Shown here in pieces: positions 1 to 5,393 of a stretch of DNA of 5,555 nt. Both the position numbers and the translations under genes were made by a program. Each line of letters opens with the position of its first letter. Within the stretch, counting starts at the first letter, position 1. Under the pieces are notes generated by a model. That model did no database searches, was not told the DNA's origin, and worked only from the letters and a program-made list of their open reading frames with translations. This stretch comes from Deltaproteobacteria bacterium. Its GTDB lineage: Bacteria > Desulfobacterota > SM23-61. Location: contig JAPLIW010000480.1 in assembly GCA_026388915.1 (NCBI GenBank), forward strand, positions 1 through 5,555, written 5' to 3'.

Positions 1-71
1 CGTCATTCCGGCGAAAGCCGGAATCCAGTTATTTCAAGATGTTCTGGACCCCGGCTTTCGCCGGGGTGACG
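1..71. repeat. Double-hairpin interspersed repeat, copy 1
   Basis: Two 28-nt arms (1-28 and 44-71) face each other around a 15-nt spacer. The outer ends CGTCA/TGACG and inner ends TCCAG/CTGGA are complementary. Each arm also folds alone: ATTCCGGC (5-12) pairs with 17-24 around a GAAA loop, and ACCCCGGC (48-55) pairs with 60-67 around a TTTC loop. A second copy lies at 2605-2684. The ATTCC...GGAAT core resembles the dRS3-type repeats of Neisseria and similar repeats common in Proteobacteria; the family link is from memory. The element starts at the window edge, so more repeat may lie to the left. Confidence 0.85.
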
Positions 72-295
72 CTCCAAGAGACTTTTTACGAGATCATCAA
101 CTTTAGATGCCTCCTAAACAATAATTTTAATTCGTGTTTCCGTATGGTTAGGATCTTGGCCCGATAAAGCGAGAAAGGCGGGCAATCAGGCGCAAGAGAT
201 TCAAGATCGTCCTGAAAAATGACGATAATAACCTCGAAGGGTCTTTTCAAGCTGGCGTCCCAACCAAGCCGGCCCTTCAAACCCAAACCGTGGGG

Positions 296-317
296 GGTAG
301 GGTTGCCCCGCCCTGCC
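296..317. repeat. Weak GTAGGG-type hairpin
   Basis: GGTAGGG (296-302) pairs with CCCTGCC (311-317) around an 8-nt loop, with one T-G wobble. The wobble sits at the same place as in the palindrome at 4116-4143, where GTAGGGG faces CCCCTGC. It may be a decayed member of the GTAGGG...CCCTAC family seen at 1543, 4116 and 5467. No T-run follows on either strand, so it is not a typical terminator. Confidence 0.35.
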
Positions 318-345
318 TCCCATTCCTACTCAACCCCAACTCCCA

Positions 346-382
346 GGGAGGTCAGAGCTTTTCTCCTTTCGACTGACCTCCC
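346..382. repeat. Perfect 10-bp inverted repeat
   Basis: GGGAGGTCAG (346-355) is exactly complementary to CTGACCTCCC (373-382), with a 17-nt pyrimidine-rich loop. Neither strand has a T-run after the stem, so it is not a classic intrinsic terminator. It lies about 270 bases beyond the stop codon of the VOC gene. It could be a repeat or a transcript-end structure; the function is unknown. Confidence 0.6.
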
Positions 383-458
383 ACCCACTCTCTAAATTCG
401 GAATGTGTGGGTTGTGGCCCGGGGATAAGGGCCTTGCACGCAGAAAGCATCGGCCGAT

Positions 459-558
459 AGAATTTCGGATTTCGAATTGCGGATTTCGGAATTCGGAATT
501 AAATTTTAAATCATTGGGTTTTCCATTCCACATTCCGCATTCTGCATTCCGCATTTTG
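459..558. repeat. Facing pair of 7-bp tandem arrays
   Basis: Positions 459-500 hold six head-to-tail 7-mers on the minus strand, close to AATTCCG/AAATCCG. Positions 524-558 hold five 7-mers on the plus strand of consensus CATTCYR, with the last unit CATTTTG. The 7-base register is unbroken in each array. A 23-nt AT-rich spacer separates the two, so the arrays are opposed and can pair into a long imperfect hairpin. A related array is at 2789-2823. Reading frames across this tract are low-complexity artefacts. Confidence 0.75.
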
Positions 559-648
559 GTAGCCCGCCCGTTCCATGAAATAAAAAATGCCTCATGGTTT
601 TTGCGCAGAAGATCCTTGCCCCCGGCCCTGGTAACAGAGTGCTTTGGG

Positions 649-1131
649 CTATGCAGTTTTTTTCTCCGCTCTCTGGATCAACTCAAAAATGACTCCGCCC
701 ACTTTGTCGGAATCCAGGTAGGCAAACCCCGTCCCGTCCGGCCGGGTAAAGCTCTGGATGATCGTCAACCCGGCCTTTTGCGCGCTCTTTCTTCCCTCTT
801 CGAGGCTCTTTACCAGAAACCCGATGTGGTGGAGACCCTCGCCCTTTTCCCGGAGAAAGGGCTCGTGGATGGTTTTTCCGTCCTTGAGCTCGATCAACTC
901 AATCTGGATCGGACCCAGGTTGAAAAAAGCCCGTTTCCCCCGGTAGCCGGCGGTTTCTCCGTAATACGTGGCGGTGGGATAATCCACGTGCCGGATTTCA
1001 AAGGGGCCGAATCCGAAGACCTCCTGGTAATACTTGATCGTTTCGTCGATGCTCTTGACCACGATGCCGATCTGGCAGAGGCTCGCGGGCGGGAAGATCT
1101 CATTCCCCGATGGGGGACTGTTCTCGCTCAT
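649..1131 (-). CDS. VOC (glyoxalase/epimerase-fold) family protein
   Basis: A 160-residue protein of the vicinal oxygen chelate superfamily, with the paired beta-alpha-beta modules of methylmalonyl-CoA epimerase-like and glyoxalase-like enzymes. Module one begins at QIGIVVKSIDETIKYYQ (20-36), followed by FGFGPFEI (39-46) and the strand IQIELIEL (75-82). Module two begins at GLHHIGFLVKSLEEG (99-113) and ends at GGVIFELIQ (145-153). Likely metal ligands by family pattern are Q20, Q76 or E78, H102 and E150. Q20 stands where classical epimerases have His, so the metal site may be altered and methylmalonyl-CoA is not assured as the substrate. It is predicted to be cytoplasmic, with no signal peptide. 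The ATG start has AGAAAGGA upstream with AAAGGA ending 9 nt before the codon. The length suits a single-domain VOC enzyme. It appears monocistronic. Confidence 0.9.
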   Translation of the reverse strand: MSENSPPSGNEIFPPASLCQIGIVVKSIDETIKYYQEVFGFGPFEIRHVDYPTATYYGETAGYRGKRAFFNLGPIQIELIELKDGKTIHEPFLREKGEGLHHIGFLVKSLEEGRKSAQKAGLTIIQSFTRPDGTGFAYLDSDKVGGVIFELIQRAEKKTA

Positions 1132-1294
1132 CCTGAAAGTTCCTTTCTCCCGTATAGAGGATAGGTCAAGTATAGAACAAAATCTCGGAAAGGAAAACCC
1201 TGTCTCCGGGAATAAGGCAAGGGAGTCGCCTAGGAGGGATTGGAGAGAATAGACAGGAATGAGTTGGGTAAGGGGAGAAAAGCTACTGCCGGGG

Positions 1295-1326
1295 AAAAAG
1301 GAACCCCGGGGGGTACCCGGGGTTCC
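1295..1326 (-). terminator. Probable intrinsic terminator, leftward
   Basis: GGAACCCCGGG (1300-1310) is exactly complementary to 1316-1326, giving an 11-bp GC-rich stem with a 5-nt loop. On the minus strand the stem is followed directly by five T residues (complement of 1295-1299), as in a rho-independent terminator. The plus strand has no T-run after it. It would end transcripts from the methyltransferase or from an unannotated transcript in 1327-1640, and would insulate the VOC gene. Confidence 0.6.
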
Positions 1327-1542
1327 GGAAAATCCGCCGATGCCGTTGGATCCGGAAGGACGAAATCTCTTTTAGAAGGTCATCTTCTATCCGTGTTAGA
1401 TTCGTCTCCGATCCGTCACGGGCATCGCAGAAGTTCCGTCCATTGTATCGGCGCCCGCGGGACAAACTTGATCAATATTTTTTCTTCCAAGGAAGTGATC
1501 TGGGAAAGGACTTTAGAACCGGGGAAGGGTTGTCCGCGGGCC

Positions 1543-1571
1543 GTAGGGACAGGTTTGAAAACTGTCCCTCC
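1543..1571. repeat. GTAGGG-type palindromic repeat
   Basis: AGGGACAG (1545-1552) pairs with CTGTCCCT (1562-1569). The symmetry continues inward through TTT/AAA, with one mismatch, and outward to G1543/C1571. The outline GTAGGG...CCCT matches the palindromes at 4116-4143 and 5467-5494. It begins 70 bases past the methyltransferase stop codon and could stabilise or mark the end of that transcript, though no T-run follows. Confidence 0.7.
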
Positions 1572-1640
1572 GAATCATTCTGGCAATATGGCGGAGGCAA
1601 TTCATGGGTTCCCCCTGCGGCGTCCAGAAGGAATCGGCCG

Positions 1641-2327
1641 CTACGGTTTGAACCAGCGGGCGGCTAGAAAGGCCCCGGTATTCAAACCTTTCCGCTGGCC
1701 TTCTTCTTCAACCCGGGCGGCCCGCTCCGGGTCCTCCTCTTTGCAGAAATGGATTGCAGTCCGGATGGCCCCTTCCGCAGGGCCCAGAGCGAGCAAATCC
1801 TCCGGAGAACGGAAGAAGGCTTTGGAGAACAGGGGGTGACCCTTTCTTCCTTCCTCGCGCCTGCGTTCGGCCCAGGGGCTCAGGCTGTTCAGGGTAGCTA
1901 CGACAACAGTGCCTCCCTTGCGGGTCACCCGGAAGAGCTCCTTGACCGCCTCCTGACCGTCCGGGATGAATTCGAGGGCGGTGATGGATGCCGCTTTGTC
2001 GAAGGTATTTTCGGGGAAGGGGGGGTTCAGAATGTCGGCTGAAATGACCCGCAACCGGGAGTTCCGGGCCTTTTGCCTGGCCCTCCGGATCATGGAAAGG
2101 GACAGGTCGAGACCCACCACCCGGGCCCCGCAGGAAAGCATGTCCAGAGTGAAAATCCCGGTTCCACAGCCAGCATCCAAGATGAACTCTCCCGCCCCTG
2201 GCCTCAAGAGGTCCAAGATCAGTTCCCATTCCACCCTTTTCACCAGGGACCCGATGGGGGCGGTGAACCATTTTTCATACCGGTCCGGCCAGTCATCGAA
2301 GAGTTGAGCGTTTTCGGATTCAGTCAT
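1641..2327 (-). CDS. Class I SAM-dependent methyltransferase
   Basis: A 228-residue protein with a Rossmann-type methyltransferase domain of the Methyltransf_11/UbiE-like kind. Motif I, the SAM-binding glycine loop, is ILDAGCGTGIFT (49-60). The acidic ribose-binding end of strand beta-2 is VVGLDLS (70-76), D98 in ISADI (95-99) fits the adenine-contact acid, and FDKAASITALEFI (109-121) is the post-motif strand. RVTRKGGTVVVATLN (133-147) is the typical beta-5 region. The N-terminus (LFDDWPDRYEKWF, 9-21) matches the substrate-side lid seen in small-molecule methyltransferases. The substrate cannot be read; the C-terminal 70 residues are charged and uninformative. It is cytoplasmic. The ATG is preceded by GAGAGG 11 nt upstream, inside a small hairpin. 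It stands alone, divergent from the transporter. Confidence 0.92.
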   Translation of the reverse strand: MTESENAQLFDDWPDRYEKWFTAPIGSLVKRVEWELILDLLRPGAGEFILDAGCGTGIFTLDMLSCGARVVGLDLSLSMIRRARQKARNSRLRVISADILNPPFPENTFDKAASITALEFIPDGQEAVKELFRVTRKGGTVVVATLNSLSPWAERRREEGRKGHPLFSKAFFRSPEDLLALGPAEGAIRTAIHFCKEEDPERAARVEEEGQRKGLNTGAFLAARWFKP

Positions 2328-2329
2328 CG

Positions 2330-2344
2330 GAGAGGGTACCTCTC
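2330..2344 (-). promoter_or_regulatory. Hairpin over the methyltransferase ribosome binding site
   Basis: GAGAGG (2330-2335) is exactly complementary to CCTCTC (2339-2344) around a 3-nt spacer. On the minus strand the 2339-2344 segment reads GAGAGG and is the only purine-rich Shine-Dalgarno candidate for the start at 2327, with 11-nt spacing. In mRNA the stem would mask it, so translation may be reduced or controlled. The symmetry may also be chance, because a GGTACC palindrome lies inside it. Confidence 0.4.
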
Positions 2345-2405
2345 TGCTCTAAACATATCATATCCCTGCTAAGTTTCCTCGGATTTCGTATTTATTTTTC
2401 CCGTT

Positions 2406-2435
2406 TCATCCGTGTGGATCCGCGTTCATCCGCGT
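2406..2435. repeat. 10-bp tandem repeat, three units
   Basis: Three adjacent decamers, TCATCCGTGT, then GGATCCGCGT, then TCATCCGCGT, share the pattern NNATCCGYGT. Two more adjacent units with T at the variable base occur at 2475-2494, and one at 2765-2774, extending the pattern to NNATCYGYGT. The 10-bp step equals about one helical turn. Similar ATCTGTGT-rich repeats are, from memory, common in intergenic DNA of several environmental bacteria. No function is known to me. Confidence 0.6.
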
Positions 2436-2550
2436 CCCATTCATTTTTTTGTCTTTAGGTCTTTTTCCAATATAAAATCTGTGTTGATCTGTACTACTTA
2501 CCTGCAAAATCTGAAAATTTTGTTAGGCAAAAAGCATCCCCCCTGCCTTA

Positions 2551-2730
2551 ACCCTCCCCCTCGAGGGGGGAAGGTGTGAAAAAATCGATTTGGTTCCTTT
2601 TTTACGTCATTCCGGCGAAAGCCGGAATCCAGTGCTTGCGAAGCCTTACGAACTGACTGGACCCCGGTTTACACCGGGGTGACGGCTGAAATTCAATTTT
2701 TTCACACCTTCGGGGTGGGGAGGGGGGGGT
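2551..2730. repeat. 180-bp inverted-repeat element with nested repeat
   Basis: GAAGGTGTGAAAAAAT (2570-2585) is exactly complementary to 2696-2711, a 16-bp perfect inverted repeat. Outside it, ACCCTCCCC (2551-2559) faces GGGGAGG plus a G-run (2717-2730), extending the arms imperfectly to about 35 bp. The left arm contains a perfect 14-bp palindrome CCCCCTCGAGGGGG (2556-2569) that the right arm lacks. The double-hairpin repeat (2605-2684) sits inside, near the centre. It looks like one palindromic element inserted in another, or a composite non-autonomous element. No reading frame is inside. Confidence 0.7.
2605..2684. repeat. Double-hairpin interspersed repeat, copy 2
   Basis: The left arm (2605-2632) is identical to 1-28. 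The right arm (2657-2684) matches 44-71 except at three positions. Two of these, C to T and G to A, face each other across the stem, so the hairpin ACCCCGGT (2661-2668) with 2673-2680 keeps all 8 pairs; the third is in the loop. The central spacer is 24 nt and unrelated to the 15-nt spacer of copy 1. The arms are conserved and the spacer is not. Confidence 0.85.
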
Positions 2731-2788
2731 GATTTCTTTTGGTTGCGGCTCCGCCGCGCTAAGTTTATCTGTGTCCTATTCGGTTTTT

Positions 2789-2823
2789 TATTCTGCATTC
2801 CGCACTCCGAATTCCGCATTTGA
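2789..2823 (+). repeat. 7-bp tandem array, second locus
   Basis: Five 7-mers in unbroken register, starting TATTCTG, CATTCCG and CACTCCG, carry the same CATTCCG-type unit as 524-558. Here the opposing minus-strand array is absent. It ends 9 bases before the -35 element of the transporter promoter. Confidence 0.6.
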
Positions 2824-2831
2824 ACGGGCCA

Positions 2832-2861
2832 TTGACTTTTGCCCAGGGATAAAGTTTTAAT
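2832..2861 (+). promoter_or_regulatory. Sigma-70-type promoter of the MFS gene
   Basis: TTGACT (2832-2837, five of six to TTGACA) and TTTAAT (2856-2861, five of six to TATAAT) are separated by 18 bases. The start of transcription would fall near 2868, leaving a leader of about 25 nt before the ATG at 2893. The upstream possible starts, TTG 2839 and ATG 2860, lie within the promoter and are unlikely to be used. The promoter abuts a repeat array, so the repeats may have been inserted just upstream of it. Confidence 0.6.
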
Positions 2862-2892
2862 GGGCTATTCCCGGGGATTCAAAACGGAGCTT

Positions 2893-4104
2893 ATGATTAA
2901 AAAAATCTTCTACGGCTGGTGGATTATCCTGGCCTGCATGATCATCAACCTGTATGTGAGCAGCATCCTCTTCTTCGGCTTTACCGCCTTTATCGATCCC
3001 CTGATCAAGGAATTCGGCTGGAGCTACACCCAGGTTTCTTTCGCCGTCAGTTTGAGGGGGATGGAGATGGGGATCTTTGCCCCCCTGATCGGGTTTCTGA
3101 CCGATCGGTACGGGGCAAGAAGGCTCATGCTCGTGGGAGTATTGGCCGTGGGCCTGGGCCTCATTCTCTTCAGCAGGACCCAGTCGCTGCTCATGTTCTA
3201 CGGAGTCATCCTCCTCCTGGGATTCGGGGCCGGAGGATGCACCACGGTGGTCACGACCACGGTGGTGGCGACCTGGTTCAAGAAGAATCTGGGGAAAGCC
3301 CTGGGGCTGATGTCCACCGGTTTCGGGGCCAGCGGGGTGATGATTCCCCTGATTGTCTGGCTCATCGACACCTTCCAGTGGAGGACCACCTTACTCCTCC
3401 TGGGGGTAGGATTCCTGATTCTGGGAATTCCCCTGGTCTTCGTCATCCGGGACAAGCCGGAAGATTATGGCTTTTTGCCCGATGGAGAACCCGGCTTACC
3501 GGGCAGCCCGCAGGAGAAAGGAAAGCCCGAAAAAAGCCCGATCCGGTTCTCGGAGGCGCTGAGGCACAGGTCTTTTTTATACCTGAACCTCGCCGAGGTG
3601 GTCCGGATGATGCTTGTTATGGGCGTGGTGACCCACTCCATGCCCTACCTCAACAACCTGGGAATGTCCCGGGCCGCAGCCGGCCTGGTCGTTGCCGGGA
3701 TCCCTCTTTCCAGCATCATAGGAAGGCTGGGATACGGCTGGCTGGCAGATCGCTTTCCGAAGAGATATGTCCTGGCCCTGGCCTTCGGGGTCATGGGGCT
3801 GGGGATGCTGGCATTCAGCTATGCCGCGGTCCCGGGGATGATCCTCCTTTTCCTTCTCTTCTTTCCCCCCAGCTTCGGGGGCAGCATGGTGTTAAGAGGA
3901 ACGATTCTCCGGGAATATTTCGGCAGGGACTACCTGGGGAAAATGCTGGGGATCGTCATGGGATCGGCGGCCATGGGGGGAATCGTGGGCCCGACCCTCG
4001 CCGGGTGGGTTTTTGATTCCATCGGAAGTTATCAGATCCTCTGGCTGGCCTTTGCCGGCGCCATCAGCCTGGCCGTTCTTCTGGTTCTAAGAGTGAAACC
4101 TTAG
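2893..4104 (+). CDS. Major facilitator superfamily transporter
   Basis: A 403-residue inner-membrane carrier with the usual 12-helix MFS layout. The N-terminus FYGWWIILACMIIN (6-19) opens helix 1, as in oxalate/formate and monocarboxylate carrier-like members. Motif A after helix 2 is GFLTDRYGARR (67-77), with its second-half counterpart GRLGYGWLADRFPKR (277-291). WFKKNLGKALGLMSTGFGAS (128-147) fits the conserved helix 4-5 segment of that branch. A hydrophilic central loop (about 186-225) joins two six-helix halves. Organic-acid transport is plausible, but the substrate is not shown. I chose ATG 2893 because the protein then starts as relatives do and the promoter overlaps the earlier starts. 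GGAG (2886-2889) precedes it with short 3-nt spacing. An annotation from 2839 or 2860 would add 18 or 11 residues. It is divergent from the methyltransferase and convergent with the hydrolase. Confidence 0.93.
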   Translation: MIKKIFYGWWIILACMIINLYVSSILFFGFTAFIDPLIKEFGWSYTQVSFAVSLRGMEMGIFAPLIGFLTDRYGARRLMLVGVLAVGLGLILFSRTQSLLMFYGVILLLGFGAGGCTTVVTTTVVATWFKKNLGKALGLMSTGFGASGVMIPLIVWLIDTFQWRTTLLLLGVGFLILGIPLVFVIRDKPEDYGFLPDGEPGLPGSPQEKGKPEKSPIRFSEALRHRSFLYLNLAEVVRMMLVMGVVTHSMPYLNNLGMSRAAAGLVVAGIPLSSIIGRLGYGWLADRFPKRYVLALAFGVMGLGMLAFSYAAVPGMILLFLLFFPPSFGGSMVLRGTILREYFGRDYLGKMLGIVMGSAAMGGIVGPTLAGWVFDSIGSYQILWLAFAGAISLAVLLVLRVKP

Positions 4105-4115
4105 TTTTTCTCCGG

Positions 4116-4143
4116 GTAGGGGCGACTGGCCGGTCCCCCCTGC
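4116..4143. repeat. GTAGGG-type 28-bp palindrome, imperfect
   Basis: A 28-bp dyad centred on GGCC (4128-4131), starting GTAGGGGCGAC and ending GTCCCCCCTGC. Eleven of 14 base pairs are Watson-Crick, with two T-G wobbles and one C-C mismatch. It has the same length and outer sequence as the perfect palindrome at 5467-5494 but a different core. It lies 12 bases past the transporter stop codon and could act as a 3' stem; no T-run follows on either strand. Confidence 0.65.
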
Positions 4144-4198
4144 TGGCTCCCGCCGCGGTGTCCCGAAAATAATCAGACAAAGTCGGACCTTGGTGCCA

Positions 4199-4419
4199 GG
4201 AGCCGTGGGTCGGACCGCTGCGCTTGCCAAAATAGGCGGTGGTGCCTCCCCAGCCCACGGGGATCTTACGATGAAGCTCCCTAAAGGTCCGTATTTTACC
4301 TACTTACGAAGGCATAGTCCTTGTGTCCATGTTCCTTTGCGGAACTCTAGCAATACGGTCCAAGGGGGGCTTTCTCCCGCCGGATTTTGGTGGTGCGCAT
4401 CGGTCCGACCCACGACTCC
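4199..4419. mobile_element. MITE-like element with long inverted ends
   Basis: The ends 4199-4239 and 4377-4419 are inverted repeats, about 35 matching positions over 41-43 bases. They include a perfect 14-bp block CGTGGGTCGGACCG (4204-4217 against 4401-4414) and shared TGCGC, CCAAAAT and GGCGG blocks. Inside are a second inverted pair (4286-4295 with 4352-4361, one mismatch) and a central hairpin GTTCC/GGAAC (4331-4345). There is no reading frame with start signals and no obvious target-site duplication. It fills most of the 353-bp gene-free gap between two convergent genes (4105-4457). It could be a non-autonomous transposon or a structured RNA. Confidence 0.55.
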
Positions 4420-4457
4420 ACGTGGAAATTTATGTGCGTTTTCTTGCGGACAAAATA

Positions 4458-5321
4458 TTAAATAACCGTGGCAAGGCTCCGGGGATCTCGCGCTTCCCAG
4501 CGGGCGGCATCCACCGCGGTGATGAAATCGAGGAGAGAGCGGTTGAAATGCTCCGGCTCCTCCAGGTTCAGGGTATGGCCGCTGCGGGGAAAGATCTCCA
4601 GCCCGGCGCGGGGAATATTCCGCTTCATGAAGAGGCTTCCTTCCAGCCCCCGTTCGTCCTCATCCCCCAGCATGACCAGCACCGGAAGGGTCATCTTTTT
4701 GAGCGGATCGCCCAGGTCGGTGATCGAAGGCCGCTTCCGCTGTACCCCCAGAAAAGTATAGGCGGACCCCTTGGCGGAATGTTCTTCGAACTGCCGGCGG
4801 AGTTCCTCCCAGGCCCGGGGATTTTTGTTCTGCAGCTGGACCCGGGCTGGCCCCAAGGTGTAAGTCCCGGAGACCGCTTTCATCCCCCCCTTGAGCATCT
4901 GGTCGGCCACCTGGGCGATTTGCCGGTGAAACTCCTCCCGGTTCGCTCCGCTGCCATATCCCGAGCCGGCGATGGTGAGCGAACGGCAGCGCTCCGGATA
5001 TTTCAGCCCGGATAAAAGCGAGGTGTAACTCCCCATGGAGAGCCCGCAGAGGTGGGCCTTTTCAATCTTCAGGGCATCCATGAGCCTCTTGAGGTCTTCA
5101 ACCTGCAGGTCCTGAGAATAATCATCGGGAGATTCGGGGACATCCGACGGCAGGTAGCCCCGGGCCGAGAAGGTAATGGCCCGGTAGCGGCCGGAGAAAA
5201 ACCGCATTTGCGCCTCCCAGCTGCGCCAATCGCCGGCGAACTCGTGGACGAAAACCAGCGGAATTCCGTTTCCCGCCTCTTCGTAGTAGAGATTTATGTT
5301 ACCCACTCGGACTTTCGGCAT
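4458..5321 (-). CDS. Alpha/beta hydrolase (serine type)
   Basis: A 287-residue single-domain hydrolase of the alpha/beta fold, esterase/enol-lactonase-like group. PLVFVHEFAGDWRSW (21-35) is the oxyanion-loop strand, with HE where most members have HG. GLSMG (93-97) is the nucleophile elbow with S95. VLVMLGDEDERG (214-225) carries the acid, most likely D222, with D220 as alternative. SGHTLNLEEPEHF (247-259) carries the catalytic H249. A helical cap spans about 120-205. The usual DxRG motif reads FSARGY (51-56), with Ser for Asp. The Ser nucleophile argues against a dehalogenase or epoxide hydrolase, which use Asp. There is no signal peptide, so it is probably cytoplasmic; the substrate is unknown. 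GGAGG lies 5 nt before the ATG, a strong ribosome binding site. It is convergent with the transporter. Confidence 0.93.
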   Translation of the reverse strand: MPKVRVGNINLYYEEAGNGIPLVFVHEFAGDWRSWEAQMRFFSGRYRAITFSARGYLPSDVPESPDDYSQDLQVEDLKRLMDALKIEKAHLCGLSMGSYTSLLSGLKYPERCRSLTIAGSGYGSGANREEFHRQIAQVADQMLKGGMKAVSGTYTLGPARVQLQNKNPRAWEELRRQFEEHSAKGSAYTFLGVQRKRPSITDLGDPLKKMTLPVLVMLGDEDERGLEGSLFMKRNIPRAGLEIFPRSGHTLNLEEPEHFNRSLLDFITAVDAARWEARDPRSLATVI

Positions 5322-5364
5322 GTTTCCCTCCCGGTCACTGGACTGGATGCCTGTTTATCTATTT

Positions 5365-5393
5365 AGCATAGGAGATGTGAGATTTCCAGCGAA
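5365..5393 (-). promoter_or_regulatory. Candidate promoter of the hydrolase gene
   Basis: On the minus strand, TTCGCT (complement of 5388-5393) and TATGCT (complement of 5365-5370) are 17 bases apart and match the sigma-70 consensus at three and four of six positions. It would start transcription about 36 bases before the ATG. The -35 lies inside a 7-bp perfect inverted repeat (5387-5393 with 5407-5413) that could be an operator. The match is weak. Confidence 0.3.

Larger units (their letters stand above)
72..648. other. Gene-free region with repeats
   Basis: No convincing gene is seen in these 577 bases. A 66-codon minus-strand frame at 86-286 begins with TTG, lacks a Shine-Dalgarno site and matches no family I know. 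The region holds a weak GTAGGG-type hairpin (296-317), a perfect 10-bp inverted repeat (346-382) and the 7-bp arrays (459-558). Just right of repeat copy 1 is an AT-richer stretch containing TTTTTACG (83-90), an 8-mer that also runs into the left end of repeat copy 2 (2599-2606). Confidence 0.6.
1132..1640. other. Gene-free region between two minus-strand genes
   Basis: No supported gene is seen in these 509 bases. Open frames on both strands lack start signals, and some only extend a shadow of the methyltransferase. The region holds the VOC ribosome binding site next to 1131, a terminator-like hairpin pointing left (1295-1326), a perfect 12-bp palindrome CTTCCAAGGAAG (1484-1495) beside a T-run, and a GTAGGG-type palindrome (1543-1571). 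I recognise no riboswitch or tRNA fold. The roughly 315 bases between the methyltransferase stop and the terminator are unexplained. Confidence 0.55.
2328..2892. other. Repeat-dense divergent intergenic region
   Basis: There is no gene in these 565 bases between two divergent starts. In order it holds the masked ribosome binding site, 10-bp tandem units (2406-2435, with relatives at 2475-2494 and 2765-2774), a nested inverted-repeat element (2551-2730) enclosing double-hairpin copy 2, a short GCGGC/GCCGC hairpin (2745-2757), a 7-bp array (2789-2823) and the transporter promoter (2832-2861). I see no clear promoter for the methyltransferase. Confidence 0.7.

Noticed and set aside
86..286. 66-codon minus-strand open frame
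   Set aside because: TTG start, no Shine-Dalgarno site, no recognisable family; it ends beside a repeat.
573..602. CCATGA/TCATGG stem followed by five T as a plus-strand terminator
   Set aside because: Only 6 bp, AT-rich and a 13-nt loop, and no plus-strand gene lies upstream.
403..1164. 253-codon plus-strand open frame
   Set aside because: It lies antisense to the VOC gene and runs through the 7-bp repeat arrays; no domain or ribosome binding site.
1240..1839. 199-codon plus-strand frame
   Set aside because: Spans the terminator hairpin and the antisense of the methyltransferase 3' end; no family resemblance.
2368..2766. 9-bp direct repeat GCTAAGTTT at 2368-2376 and 2758-2766 as a target-site duplication around the repeat cluster
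   Set aside because: A 9-mer match somewhere in 400-500 bases is not rare, and the flanks show no element ends at these points.
459..2823. 7-bp and 10-bp arrays as a CRISPR array
   Set aside because: Units are too short and contiguous, with no spacers and no cas genes.
2919..4016. 365-codon plus-strand frame inside the transporter
   Set aside because: A shifted frame of a GC-rich gene; the composition is typical of a shadow and the MFS frame has clear helices and motifs.
4323..5015. 230-codon plus-strand frame opposite the hydrolase
   Set aside because: Antisense shadow of the hydrolase; starts inside the inverted-repeat element.
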